Assembly: GCA_036346225.1 (NCBI GenBank)
Contig: JARFIW010000835.1
Location: forward strand, 605,829 to 669,828
Direction: 5' to 3'
Length of the DNA stretch: 64,000 bases
From: Platerodrilus igneus
Taxonomy: Eukaryota; Arthropoda; Insecta; Coleoptera; Lycidae
The position numbers were made by a program, and so were the translations under genes. Positions 1 to 11,799 of the stretch are shown in pieces (within the stretch, counting starts at the first letter, position 1; the number at the start of each line of letters is the position of its first letter). Under the pieces are notes generated by a model that saw only the letters and a program-made list of their open reading frames with translations, did no database searches and had not been told where the DNA came from.

Positions 1-125
1 GTCGGGATAAATCAGATATTAGTTACATTAAAATCTCTGAATAAATTCAGTAGTTGGATATTTTTAGACGTGAAAAGAAACTAAAGTAAAACGGTATTAC
101 TTTCTGGACTAATATTTTTTTCTAG

Positions 126-230
126 GACATCCAGAAGCACGTTAAGAGGCGCTTGTCTAGCGCTTCATGTCTAAGAGGGCTCTCGAACAGAACCCGAGCC
201 GCGCATCATCAATATCAAACGACCTTTTAA
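126..230 (+). CDS. Candidate terminal exon of an unrecognised host gene
   Basis: A pyrimidine-rich tract ending in TTTTTTCTAG (116-125) looks like a splice acceptor. From 126 one frame stays open for 34 codons and ends at TAA (228-230); the other two frames stop sooner. The stretch is clearly richer in G+C than its surroundings. The encoded piece is basic (KHVKRRLSS near the start) and ends in QYQTTF. I do not recognise the protein. If real, it would be the last coding exon of a gene whose remainder lies left of the window. It could equally be a chance frame; only the acceptor, composition and frame length support it. Confidence 0.3.
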   Translation, partial: DIQKHVKRRLSSASCLRGLSNRTRAAHHQYQTTF

Positions 231-3072
231 AAAATCATAAATGATAAAAGTAAGCAAATGTGTTGTGTTCGTTACAGAATGAAACAAGGAATAAACACAA
301 TTATCGACATTATCATGTTAATGTAGTGAGTTTACAGGATGCGCAATGTTACGTGCAGTTCCTGCATGTTAATATTTTCGTTCTTATGTCGTTAAATTTC
401 ATATTGTCTACTGTATTCACGGTCATTTGCAAATTTGTTAAGCGTTTCGGGCCTCTACATTGAAATGATTACCTATTCATCACCCTGTAGAATTTTATTA
501 GTATTTTTAGTATAATTTAAAGTGTCTCTCAATCTATTTCTATAGGTTTGATATAGCATTGTAAATGTATTCGGTTATCATCAACATTTGCTTTCTGAAA
601 TGATATTCACCAATTATTTAAAAGTATTACCACAAGCTTTATATAAAATGGGTTTTCTACATATGTTGTAACAATTTTTGTTGGTAAAGAAAAAAAATTG
701 CTAGTTGAAACAACTTAGGAGTATAAAGACAAGAGAGAAAAAAGAAGTTGAAAAGAATATATGTTTGCAAATTAGGTAGATTCCCAATTTTTAACAAGTC
801 ATTATTGCCGTATGGAAAACAACATGTGAGTTGTTATTTTCAAATTCGATTCAAATACAAGGCTAAGTTCAACATTTTGCACCCACAGGCATACAGAAAT
901 CAATTCAGCTGTTTTGAAACATGGTATACAATGTCACAAATAGCAATTTCATTTTTCAAATGTTCAACAAATACCTCATGGTTTTCAACTTGTTTCATAC
1001 ACACGGCGCGTTTAAACATTTGTCCTAATAAGACTTTCCACCAGTTGAACTGTCTTTGCGAGTAATTTTCTAAAACCGCTCAGTTCCAAATCATCTTCGA
1101 GTTAAGCAAGTTGGGAAGTCGTTGATGCGTAAACAACCAGTGGGGCCAACAATCACAGAAAGCCTATAATATCAACAAAAACAAAACAATAGGCAGGAAA
1201 ATCGAAAACCACTTGCTAGTACACATGTACCGTTAAGCCGACCAACTGAGTATTCTCAAAGCGTATCCATTACGTACGTCATCGGTCTGTGGCTATCGCC
1301 TTTGTTACAGAGCTGGAACCTGTGACTAACCAGCTTAAAGGTAGCCCCCGGCAGCCAGTGGTTAAGCGCGAGTGATTTTTGCTTAATCCTACAAGGACTT
1401 GTTAATTATTTTTACAATCCCTTTTCCACAACGGCTATGTGTCGAGCCGCCGAGAAAAATTTCAATCATTCTAGTCTGTAAAATCAGGCACCTCACTGTC
1501 ACAAATGATAATCTTATGTTGACTATATAATTTTTTAACTTAGAATAAATATTTTCTTGAAAGTAATATTTACTCTAAATCTAGTATGTTTGGAATTTTC
1601 AATAATAACTATTGAAAATAATTTAAATTGTAGTATGTACGTGATTATCTGATCTGATGCTAATATAAATAAGAAGCAAAATGTTGTTTAACTAATAATT
1701 TTTTGATATCACTAAAGTGAATTTATTTAATCTTTTTATTGTTGAATAAAAGTTATTTATTATATAATAGATACTTTCTGATTTTCATATGTTCAATTTG
1801 TAACTATTATAAAAGATGTTGTAATTACAGTGAAACCAGACACCGTCTAATGTATTCTTACTATTTTTGGGCAAAGCAGCAAAAATAAAACACCAAAGTC
1901 GCTGTACAAGATGTTGATTGGGAGTAAAAAGATAAAGATTATTATATTTAAACAATATTATCTCTGAAAGAAAAAGTAATTATATATCAAATATCTATCA
2001 GTTCACCATTTGCACCTGAACCAGAAGTATGTGTATATAGCAATAAATATAAGTGTATATAATATTGTATGGGAACTTAAACTCATCAATACGCACTAAT
2101 TATTTTGCATATTCTATAAGGTTTGCAAGAGTTGTTGAATGCATAGTTTTAAACGTGCAAATTTTATCATAAGGAGACTTCCCTAATACTCTATTACGTT
2201 AACGAATTAATAAAAAGTCTGAAAAAAGTAACGTATGTACATATATTTAAATAAGGACTATTCTCTTCATGTTACAGATATTTACAATTGACATAACAAA
2301 AATAATTTCTATGTATTATCTTGGTTGAAGAGGGAATTTGTAACAAATTATCACATTGTATATTAATGAGAAATATCATAATTGATATACTTTATCATAG
2401 TCAGATCTTGAGTACGATGTACACGTAATTTTTATTAAACCTTTAAGAGTTCTTAAAATATTTCAGAGTTTATATTGAGTTTGAATATACAATTATTTTT
2501 ATAAGATAGTCACATAAGATACTAAAAAAGATTTTAAATAAAGTATAGCACTTTTAGCTTTTTATTTAATGAAAATTAACTTCAAGAGTCTTTGAAGGTT
2601 ATCAACGCAGAATTTCTATGGAGTAAAATTACATGTGCAATTATTTTGTTAAAAGCATAATCACAATTAGGTTAATTTCTTATTATTTATACGTATACAT
2701 ATATTATTGAGGATGACAGTAATTAAATATAGCGGTAACTTAATAAACATGAAAATCCAAAATAATGGAATTTATTTAGATAAGTAAAGTTTTACTTACC
2801 GATCGAGTTGACGTTAAATTTTAAATAACATTGTATTGCAAATCGTATTACTAAATTGTAACGTTCTAACGTGAATAAAGGTATCTTCTTATAGATGAAA
2901 CCACACCAACAAAATGGTCGCTACATGAACAACTGTTGTTCAGGGACAAATACAAAAGCATATACATCAAACTTGTTAATTAAATCTTCTATATCCATTA
3001 AATGATGAAGTTTCCAAACACCACATAATTAAAAACTACTACCGTTAAGTAATTTTTATATCATAGAAATTA
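231..3072. other. AT-rich non-coding stretch
   Basis: No credible gene seen. Frames at 260-463 and 748-1065 open only from TTG and have no codon structure suggesting a protein. A GC-richer islet at about 1090-1380 interrupts otherwise strongly AT-rich DNA; it carries a 36-codon open frame with no recognisable product and may be an old repeat. Confidence 0.5.
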
Positions 3073-3595
3073 AAGATCATCATCATCAGGTCCTGAAACT
3101 GGTTAGACGCGTACCCTCATTGTTTCCTATTCTGAGCTACACATTTTCTACACATTTCCTTGAAATTTGCTCAGTCTGCAACTTTTACTATCTGTGTGCA
3201 ATTCTCTGATATAGGTCTACATCTAGATCTTTTTTCCTATCTCTGCTTGTAGTATATCCCGCACTATTCGCAACAAATGACTTAAAATGTATCCTGCCCT
3301 TCTATTACTCCTTTTTTTTTTGTTTTCCCTAGACATCTTTATTCCCGTACTACTTATATAACCTCTTTGTTATTAACTTTGTCTGTCCATGCTATCATCC
3401 TTATACATCTGAAGCCGTTTCTCAGTCTACTTCTCCTACTGCCCCTATTTCATAGACGTACTGTGTTGTGCTTTACACATATGCTGTAAACAATTTCCTC
3501 CTTGTTTCTATGTTTGTTGTCTTCGAACATAACCGCTGCTCTTTCTTGTTAGATGCAGTTCGGTTCCCCCTCTATTGTTTATAAATATACACCCT
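3073..3595 (-). mobile_element. 5'-truncated non-LTR retrotransposon (LINE-B) 3' end
   Basis: Read on the minus strand this matches, with scattered substitutions and small indels, the 3' part of the LINE-B copies at 52.9-53.2 kb and 60.1-60.56 kb, including the stretch with CACATATG(C/T) and the terminal block. The plus-strand left edge GATCATCATCATC is the reverse complement of the ATGATGATGAT tail that ends the 60.56-kb copy, so this is a 3' end with a short trinucleotide tail. It carries only the end of ORF2 and the 3' UTR. It is more diverged than the 48-60 kb copies, so older. 5' truncation is normal for LINEs. Confidence 0.8.
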
Positions 3596-3959
3596 ATTTT
3601 CCCAATATTCAGTAGCATGTGAATGGGGTTAAGCAGAAGATTCCTTCTTGAACACTTGCCGAATTAACAGTTTTCCAATATATCCCTTACCACGATCAAC
3701 ACTATTTGAAAATAGTCAAAACCAACACCTGTAGTTGTTTATATATTCTTATATATTATTTTATACCCTATTCACGATAAGTATGGGATGACGTCGTAAA
3801 CAGTAATAAAGTGTTAGTAATTGTATAATGTAGACGTAACTATGAACACAGCTTTAATGATATTAATATTTAGTATGTTACAGTTGGCAGTTTTGTGCGG
3901 TGTTGTAGCATTTTCTGCTTCTATATCCTTAGACGCAAAATTTGTTTAAAGTGAAATTT

Positions 3960-4290
3960 TAAGACACTGCTTTTATCACTTGAAAACAAAGAAATTTCGA
4001 TCCCCCTTTTTCTCTAACACTTTCCTATTTGAATGAGATAAATGAACTTATCAAAATTTGTATAATAACCAAAAAAATATATTCACTTCACAGCTTTACA
4101 ACTTTTATAATGTGATTCGCTATTCAAAAATAAACCCCTGAATTACAGTAACAATATCAATCTGTTTGTTCCCAAATTATAACTCTCTTAAAGCCTGCAA
4201 AAATAACACTGTATACTACTGGAAGTACCTTTTGAACGTTTAAGCGAACTTCTTTCTCTCTATATAATTTTTAAAAGATTTTTGATGACC
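3960..4290 (+). repeat. Dispersed repeat, copy 1 of 2
   Basis: Similar in order and orientation to 41160-41430. Shared landmarks are CACTTCACAGCTT, AACCCCTGAAT, a run of AAATTAT followed by ACTC, AAAGCC(T/A)GCAAAA, a TACT(A/G)CT(G/A)GAA block, and GAACGTTTAAG. No coding capacity seen. It may be part of an old LTR or a non-autonomous element. Identity is moderate, so both copies are old. Confidence 0.6.
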
Positions 4291-4559
4291 CTTTACATAA
4301 ATATTTTAATATGTGCAAAAATATAAATGGTTGAAATGAAAATAATGCCTTATGCTATTAAAGGATGTTCCTATTTCTGACCTGTGTTTTTCTTGTGTGT
4401 TTCCAATTTTTAGAACTGCTGCTGCATGCGATTGACCAGTATCGCTGGACGGTTTTCAGTTAAGCCTTCTTGTGTATTGCATAATACAGCTCAGCCAAAC
4501 ACCCGGTTTAACCCTTGGTTGATTTTCTTAATTAATTTCTCTTTTCAATGCTCAGATGC

Positions 4560-4745
4560 TCATGTAAACCAATGTTTAGATATTTGTTTAGGCAAATATT
4601 TATACTGCTTAATTAGATCTCTGGTCGAATATTTAGATTATTTAGTTAGATTACTTTGTTAAATCTTATTTAGATAACTTCGTTAGATTACTTTATTAGA
4701 GTACGTCGTTAGAGTATCTAGTTAGATTCCTTAATTAGAGTCTTA
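4560..4745 (+). repeat. Degenerate short tandem repeat (GTTAGATTACTT-like)
   Basis: Variants of GTTAGATTACTTT / TTAGATAACTTC / TTAGAGTACGTC recur every 12-25 bases. The array is decayed and has no fixed period. Confidence 0.55.
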
Positions 4746-6452
4746 AGTTATTAAATATTAAAATTAAGTTTAATTAAAAATGTTAACTTACGTTTCAAAG
4801 TTAGCGGCAAACTTTTATCGTATTCTTGCACTAGGATTATTATTTTAAAACTTTTTTATCACGACTTCCATAAAATATGATTATTTAATTTTACTATGTT
4901 CACTTTGCGTGATTTTCAGACTTGAACTGATATAGAGCGTGCCTTGGTTGAAGAAAGATTGATTATTTATCAAGTTCATGTTCTATATAAAAGATCCTCC
5001 TCACCTTTATCATTGGTTTTTCGAGTCTACTTTGTTGATTGAGGCATTGCATTTTTGCCTTATTACGTAGGCCTTTGGACTTTCTATATAGTTAACATCC
5101 AAATTCTTGTTAAAATGCTTGGTACATCATGTAGTTTTGTATAGTGCATTCCTTTGAATATAAAACCTTTGAACTATCCTCAAGTCACGTCCTCTTGTTT
5201 GTATATGAATTTATTCAAACTTTCCGTTTAATTTATCACGTAGCCAAACGTCTGTTTTCTTTTTCGTATTTCTAATCTATTGGATTTTATGATGTTTACA
5301 ATAAAAAGAATCAAATAGTCAAATTTTCATGATGACGTAAATTGAATGTGTTTATTCATTTCATGCGTATTTATTTTCGGTTTTATGCTTGCATTATTGT
5401 TTTAAAATGAATTGTATGGCGTACAAGTTATTTATCTTACTAAATGTGATTTGATTTTTGAAGAATGAGCCTCCTTTTATTAATTAAAGTTAGTTGTGAT
5501 TTATATACAGTGTGTTTGATATTAGCTTTTTGCATAATTGTCGAGTTACTTCCCTTTTATGATGAAATTGTTTAGTTTTCTAAACTTTAGTGCTATTTAC
5601 ATGTAGTGTACGACCCTTATGACTCAATATAACCTCAAAAACTCCATTATCATAGCAATATATGCGTAAAAAGTAACTTTAATAAATATTTTCAAATCAA
5701 TAAAACTTTAATTGCAACACCCAAAAGCGAAACTTCAAATGTTTAATTGAATCTGGAGACATACATGTCAAGTGTCATATTTTTTATCATTTTGTACATG
5801 CAAAATTTTAATTGCAACTTACACTATATTACAATTGGAATAGAATTAAATGCTTTTTATTTTTACTTCACATAGCGTTTTATAGTAATGATATTTTAAA
5901 AATTCGTGATAAACATTAGGTTCAATTTTATCCTTACTCAGAAAATATAATTAAAAACACTTCAAAGTAGAAATAAAATATCCTTCAACAGAAAAGTTCC
6001 AGAAACTCATTTGCGAGAACACATATTTAAAGCGACAAGTAATGACTAGACGCTATAAAAGTTTTCTTTATGAGAAAACGCAATAAGAATTTATCGTTAT
6101 CAAGAAATATTACAGGGGTTGATAACGCATGCGCACATATTAACATTAAAGGGAAGACAAAGCTATTGTAGTACTTAGAGAAAGTAAAGATGATTAAAAA
6201 GCTTTACAAAGATAAAGTGAGAGAAGGATATGATTCGAAATAAAAAGCTGGTTATTAATCACGTTGAAAAACGATTGATGATTTTAAAACACATGGTAGA
6301 ATTAAATAAGGTTGCACTAACAACAACAACCCATAATCACGGTATTCCCTTTCGGGATAACCAAACGTAGCACCTCTTTCTGGGGGAAAATGCAGGGTAT
6401 AGCCCTAGATTAGTGCATTACTTCTACTCTCAGCACAATTCACAATCTTTCT

Positions 6453-7077
6453 CTACATCATTCGGTCCCTACACACCTCCTTTGCCTCTGCAACATTTAT
6501 ACATTGTTTTTGGCATGCTCTTTTATTTCTCAGACTTCTCACCCGTTGTTCTTTTAAAACCTCCTCTACTACATCCAACCATCTTTTACGCTGTCTACCA
6601 CTTGCAGTTCTACCAGTCATCTTACTTGAATACATACGCTTGGCAAGTTTATCCTCATTCATTCTTTTCACATGTTCAAACCATCTAACCGTGTTTTGTT
6701 CGCTCAACTCCTTAAGGGTCCCTTACACATCACACTCTGCTCTGACCCATTTGTTTGGCACTTTGTCTCTCAATGTTTTTTCTGCACACACCTCCTAGAA
6801 ACCTCATTCCTGCAGCATTTATACGACTAACATGATTTTTATGCCAGACCCAAGTTTCGCTTCCATACAGAACAGTTGGAACAAACACATTGTAGTAAAT
6901 TGTCGGTTTTGAATTTATACTCAATCCTTCATTCCTGTTTACCGACCACATACTTCCAGACACTTTTCTTCCAGCATTTGTCCTTCTTTCTATTTCATCA
7001 TCCAGCTTTCCATTACTCAAAAACCTTTTACAAATGTACACGAAGTCATTCATTTTCTCTATAGTGTTATTGTCCAT
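6453..7077 (-). pseudogene. LINE-A ORF2 C-terminal region, broken
   Basis: Two overlapping frames contain LDDEIERRTNAGRKVSGSMW, VPTVLYGSETWVWHK and INAAGMRFLGGVCRK, then WFEHVKRMNEDKLAKRMY and RQRKRWLDVVEEVLKEQ. This string of motifs follows the RT in a widespread LINE type. A frameshift lies near 6720. Plus-strand frames over the same bases are antisense shadows. Confidence 0.8.
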
Positions 7078-8561
7078 TCTAAATCAAAAGTCATCAATTC
7101 TGCCATCTCTGGTAAAAATTATTACTTTCGTGCTATTTACATTCACTTTTAATTGCATATCTTCACACGCTTTCGACAGCCTATCACCCATTTGTTACAA
7201 ATCTTGTGACGAATCAGCCAACATTACTGTGTCATCCGCATACAATAGCACACTGACATTTGTTTCACCAATTTTCACTCCTTCCATTCCCTCGCAAGCT
7301 TGCCTCATACATTTATCCATAAATACATTGAACAGCCATGGAGACATCACACCTCAACAATGTCGAAGTATTACCCAATGTTACTATTCACACGCACACA
7401 CGTTCTGCCGAGTTCGTAAATCTTCCATAATTCACTTCTGTTTACAGAGTCATACACTTTTTCCACATCTACAAATGTTGCATACATTTTCCTTCTGGCA
7501 TTCATATACTTTTCGACAAATTTGTTGCATTCCGAACATCTGACGCACACATCCTCCCCCAGGCATAAAACTAAATTGAACGTCCCATATATTGCCCTGC
7601 GTTCTCTTGCGAACTCGCTCCATCACAATTTTTCCATAAATTTTACTGGGTACACTTAATAGGCTTATCCCACAATAATTTTTGCATGCATACTTGCTGC
7701 CTTTACCTTTGTGCAAAGGGTTATTGATCGCACTCTTGGAATCTTTAGGCATCCTCGCTTGTTCTATACACAACTCTACCAGTTTGCACAAACATTCATT
7801 CAGCACCCTAGACCCATACTTAAGCATTTTATTTGTTATTCCATTTACACCCGACCCCTTGCCATTCTTTAGAGTTCTCACCGTCTTTCATACCTCATCT
7901 ACACTGTAATCGAACATTATACTATTATCTACGTTTTCGGCCCGTACATTATTGCTCTGGTTATCATCCATACAGTCATCTGTATCCTTCTTACCACCAC
8001 CATACAGTGTCTTAAATTACTTTTTTCAACAGTTTCTTACACCTGCTTCATCCCAAACCATTTCATTTCTTCCGTTAACAATGCAATTCACACGCTTGTT
8101 CCTATCCTTTCTTGTCTTCTTTCCCTATTTCCAAAAGAAGTTTGTATTCCGTTTAAAATCGCTCTGCATTTTTTTGCCCTGCCTTTCCCTGAATTCCTCT
8201 TTGCTTGCCTTCACCACTTCTTTTGGATATCGTCTTTTCTCCTTAAATGATTGCTGAAGTTTCTTTCTTAACTCAACATCTTTTCAGCAATCACTCTTTT
8301 ATAAGCCACTTTCTTTTTCCCGACATCCTTTTTGATCTTACAGGTCCACCATGCATTTTTATCACCTGTACCAATTATTGTTGTTCCGCATACTTCCAAA
8401 ACACATCTCATAACACTGTTCTTCAAACAATCCCATGCTCTCTGCACATCTTCAGACTTCAGAGCATTCTTGCATTCCGATTTGCAGTCATTCAACTCCC
8501 TTCTTAACATAGTAGCATACTCTCTTTGAGTCGACTCTTCCAACAAGTCTTCAACTTTCAC
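7078..8561 (-). pseudogene. LINE-A linker and reverse transcriptase domain, broken
   Basis: The linker (8561-8268) has ACKSECKNAL-like charged helices and a WWTCKIKKDV segment typical of the EN-RT connector. The RT reads with KNGKGSGVNGITNKMLKYG (7881 onward), a fingers motif, then NPLHKGKGSKYACKNYCGIS and LLSVPSKIYGKIVMERVRKR. The catalytic motif appears in another frame as LLYADDTVMLADS at about 7253-7201, so YADD is intact. At least two frame changes and stops interrupt it. RT would copy the element RNA at the nicked target. Confidence 0.85.
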
Positions 8562-8572
8562 TCTTGATTATG

Positions 8573-9260
8573 TCACATTCCGCTTTCTTCTTCACGCCAC
8601 TTTCGACTAATATTAATTCTGGCCAAAACCAGAAAATGATCGGTCTCGCACTGAGATCCTCTCATTACTGTCGTGTCTTTTACCAGTTCCCTTAAACTTT
8701 CATCAAATACAACGAAATCAATTATACTTCTCGCATTTCCTCTGTCATGTGTACTTGTGTATGACCTTATGTTTATACCATGTGTTGGATACAAACAGTT
8801 CTTTTTCCATACATATACTCAACTAACGTATCTCCATTTTTGTTCGTTCTTGGAATACCAAACGGATCTACCATATGTTCAGCATTTTCTCTGTATACTC
8901 CGACACAACTATTCATATAACCTAATGGAACCACAAAGTCATTCCTCTATTTTTGTCTAATACATTTTCCAACTCTGCCAAGACTGCCGAAAGTCCCTAT
9001 CGGCATTCACCTGAGAATAACATGCTACTAGAAAGATCTTTCTGAAGCCCACTTTCATTCTAACCCACGAGATGCGGGGATACATCAATTCATATTGTTT
9101 CATGTTTGATCATTTAAAATTACACCAAAACCATTCGCCTTGAACTGATAGTTCTCTATTCCAGATCACATACTCAACATACTATCATCTAATTCAACAA
9201 CATCTTTCCTCTTCCGCTTCGTTTCACTCACACACAGGACATCCATGTGTCTTTCCTTCG
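8573..9260 (-). pseudogene. LINE-A endonuclease domain, broken
   Basis: Endonuclease that would nick the genomic target to prime reverse transcription. On the minus strand the early motif MDVLCVSETK (starting near 9245) carries the catalytic glutamate region, followed by a stop. The later part (8794-8573) reads with ARSIIDFVVFD, VMRGSQCETDHFLVLARI; TDH corresponds to the conserved S/T-D-H of the family and is kept. Between the two parts the frame changes. It is continuous with the RT downstream on the same strand. Confidence 0.8.
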
Positions 9261-9639
9261 TTTTATCTCTGTCGTTACCATGACTTTGACGGTCCGAGGT
9301 TTTCGCAAAGATCTTCTTGGAAAGTCTTTACTAGGTTGAACCAGGTTACCAACCTAGATCGCAACCGTGCCGTTGCAACTTTCATTACTAACAGTAACGG
9401 CACTTTAGGATTCAGTGTTCGCATGTTTAGCCTCTCTGCCATAGATGTCGTCACGATTTCCTGTCCTCAAGCTGTCTAACGTCTTTCAATAAAAGCTAAA
9501 ACATCCCCTTCCAAGGGGGTTACCTTGTAAGCCAGCAGAAAGTTGCCAGCGCTACGACCACTAGGAGGTACATGCTGTGCACTGATACACGTCAAACTCT
9601 GTACTAACAATAATATGCGAATTTCGATTTTATTTTCCG

Positions 9640-11655
9640 AGAAAACTTTAATGACAAAAATGGCAACGTAATTGAAAGTAAAATAGTATACCTAAATTCC
9701 ACATCAAAACAATATAAAAATTAAGATTATTATAAAATATATAAAAGTACCATCCTATAAAAGGATGAACTTGCATGCGGTACCCGTTCCATGCATCTAC
9801 TTAGTACGGTTGAATTAATGAGTGCTAAATCACCTAGTTTTTTGTTGCGGTATTCCCTGCAGATAAGAAAGAGACAGCAAAGTAAGTAGAGAAAATCACC
9901 TACAGCGAATACCGCAATAAAACATAGGGACAGAATGGTAGAATCGAACCCCAAAAATATAGGAGTTGGAACTAGCTCAAAAACGTCGTAGAGTGGAGTG
10001 GGCGACCTAGAACTAAAAGATTGGAAACCCTAGTAACAAAAAAATTTATATTACGTACTTGTAGGAAAACATACAGCCCCAAAAGAATATTTACAAACGT
10101 CGCAAACACATTTACGTAATCGGTCGTTACAACGTGATGTTACACAAAGCGTCGATTTACATATAATACAGTATAAACCTAAACATTCAAAAATATCAAG
10201 AATAAAATTTTATTATCTAAATATAACAATACTTACAATATGCTACAACTCTAAATATGTACAAGAAATCAAGTAATAATACAGTAACAGTAACATCTGC
10301 TATAGGAAACGCACCTCGTAACACTGAAAATTTTGAACAGCACATTGTTGACGTCAACAGTAGAAAGTGCTCTAACTCATTAAAATTTTAAGCAGCAAGC
10401 TCTAAGAATAAGGTAAATAATTGTTCGTGTGGTGAGCGTGTGTATCGGTCTGCAATTTATTGCGGAATCAATCAAAAAGAAAGAAGTGTCTATCTTCCAA
10501 AATAGTAACACAAAATAAAGCAAACACAAAAATGCATTGTACCTGGAGCTATACCATCTTAAGGTGAGGAAATGCAGCTGATTTGTCAACGGCTCGGTGC
10601 TGGAACCAACAACTTAACTATACTAGCACTAAACGCATTTTAAAACCGCAACTTTACAACGCTCATAGTAAGTTGTATAACAGATGTATCGTATAAGTAG
10701 GAGCGACGAACAAGTAAGTCAGAGAGAGCTTTTCAAAAGTTGAGCCTTTGAAACCATTGAAGAAATAATATAAAACCATTCCTACCAATATAATGTTAAA
10801 TATGTTATTCGGAAGCAAGCAAAAATATATATTCCAGACAACAACGGCGAAACCATTCGTAGAATGCAAGCAGTAACAAAAACAAAATACGATAATTAAT
10901 TCTATTAAATTTCGTTGTTCGAATGGGAAAGCAAAATACAATTTAAAACATCCCTGCGATATAGGCAACTAGAGCTACTGTCAAGTAAAAAAAATGGCTC
11001 GACTTTTTAAAAAAGAATAGAAGATTGTAAGATTATTTATCGATCCACTTACGACGATACCACGAAATAACTTAATCAACAGATCGATTTTATTACCTAT
11101 AAAATTTGAGCGACCGAACACGTGTAGGTAACAAAATATAATTTCATAGTTAGCGAACAGGAAAACAACCCCATTAAGTATTAATGTGCGAGAAGCTTTA
11201 ATTTTTCGAGAAATACCGATTTGAAATAACAAACTAACTAGCACGTATTTAAAGGAAGAGTGTTTAGAAGTAGCCAATGCTTGTTTATTTAACGAATTTT
11301 TAAACGGTTATAGAATATAATCCACGTACTAATGGAAATTTATACAGGATGGTTTGAATACGTATTTATTGAATTTGTTAGCTTGTAAAATTTGAGAATA
11401 TCAAAAAAAGGGTTTACTTAAGGTACTTGCAATTTAATGCAGAATCGCTCTATTTCAAAAAGTTACCGTAACACTCTTTCTGTCGCCGCTTCGGGAACCG
11501 ATTTTCTCGAAAATAGCTTGGGTGTGCTGCTTTGACTCCCAGGTTCAAAACCTTTTCACTGCGCGTCATTTATTTTCGCCAAACTACCCGTTTACTTTGG
11601 GTTGGAGTGGGCTTGTTTAAAACTACAAAAAGTAAGGCCAAAAGAATAGACAAAA
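9640..11655 (+). repeat. Dispersed repeat element, longer copy
   Basis: Both ends of this stretch recur at 13880-14207: the left part (about 9648-9770; TGACAAAAATGGCAACG, TTATTATAAAA, AAGTACCATC) matches about 13903-14015, and the right part (11478-11655; TTTGACTCCCAG, TTATTTTCG, AGGCCAAAAG) matches 14036-14207. The ~1.7 kb between is missing from the second copy. No coding domain is visible on either strand; minus-strand frames at 9730-11277 are short and unstructured. It may be a non-autonomous element or a long LTR. The boundaries are approximate. Confidence 0.5.
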
Positions 11656-11667
11656 ATAGTAAAAGCA

Positions 11668-11670
<3 letters not shown>

Positions 11671-11715
<45 letters not shown>

Positions 11716-11795
11716 CGTGGGTGTTGGTGTGTGTGTTGTGTGTGTGTGGGTACGTGCGCGTGTGTGTGTGGTGTGTGTGGGTGAGTAGCCATCAA
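11671..11795 (+). repeat. (GT)n microsatellite with GC/GGT interruptions
   Basis: A run of GT dinucleotides from 11671, passing into GCGCGCGTGTGTG and GGTGTTGGTGTG variants up to about 11795. Long apparent frames on both strands here are products of the repeat. Alternating purine-pyrimidine sequence of this kind can adopt Z-DNA. Confidence 0.95.
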
Positions 11796-11799
11796 ACTG

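Larger units (their letters stand above)
3600..6315. other. AT-rich non-coding stretch
   Basis: No gene seen. The only annotatable items are a dispersed repeat (3960-4290) and degenerate short tandem repeats (4560-4745). A TATATAAAAG-like box at about 4983 is an isolated promoter-like match with no coding sequence behind it. The frame at 4426-4662 overlaps the degenerate repeat and is not credible. Confidence 0.5.
6316..9560 (-). mobile_element. Non-LTR retrotransposon LINE-A, near full length, decayed
   Basis: On the minus strand the order is apurinic endonuclease-like domain (about 9260-8573), linker, reverse transcriptase (8560-7078) and a C-terminal region (7077-6453). The 3' end is marked by a short GTT-type tail (plus strand CAACAACAACAAC-like, 6319-6331). 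This is the standard ORF2 layout of endonuclease-bearing LINEs, which move by target-primed reverse transcription. Several in-frame stops and frame changes break it. The clade is uncertain: the RT and C-terminal motifs match a LINE type common in insect genomes, but I cannot assign RTE, CR1 or R1 by eye. The 5' limit is an estimate. Confidence 0.9.

Noticed and set aside
260..1065. Open frames of 67 and 105 codons
   Set aside because: They open from TTG, have no motif, and lie in AT-rich DNA where such frames arise by chance.
6413..8960. Many plus-strand open frames
   Set aside because: They are antisense to the LINE-A EN/RT frames, which carry clear motifs on the minus strand.
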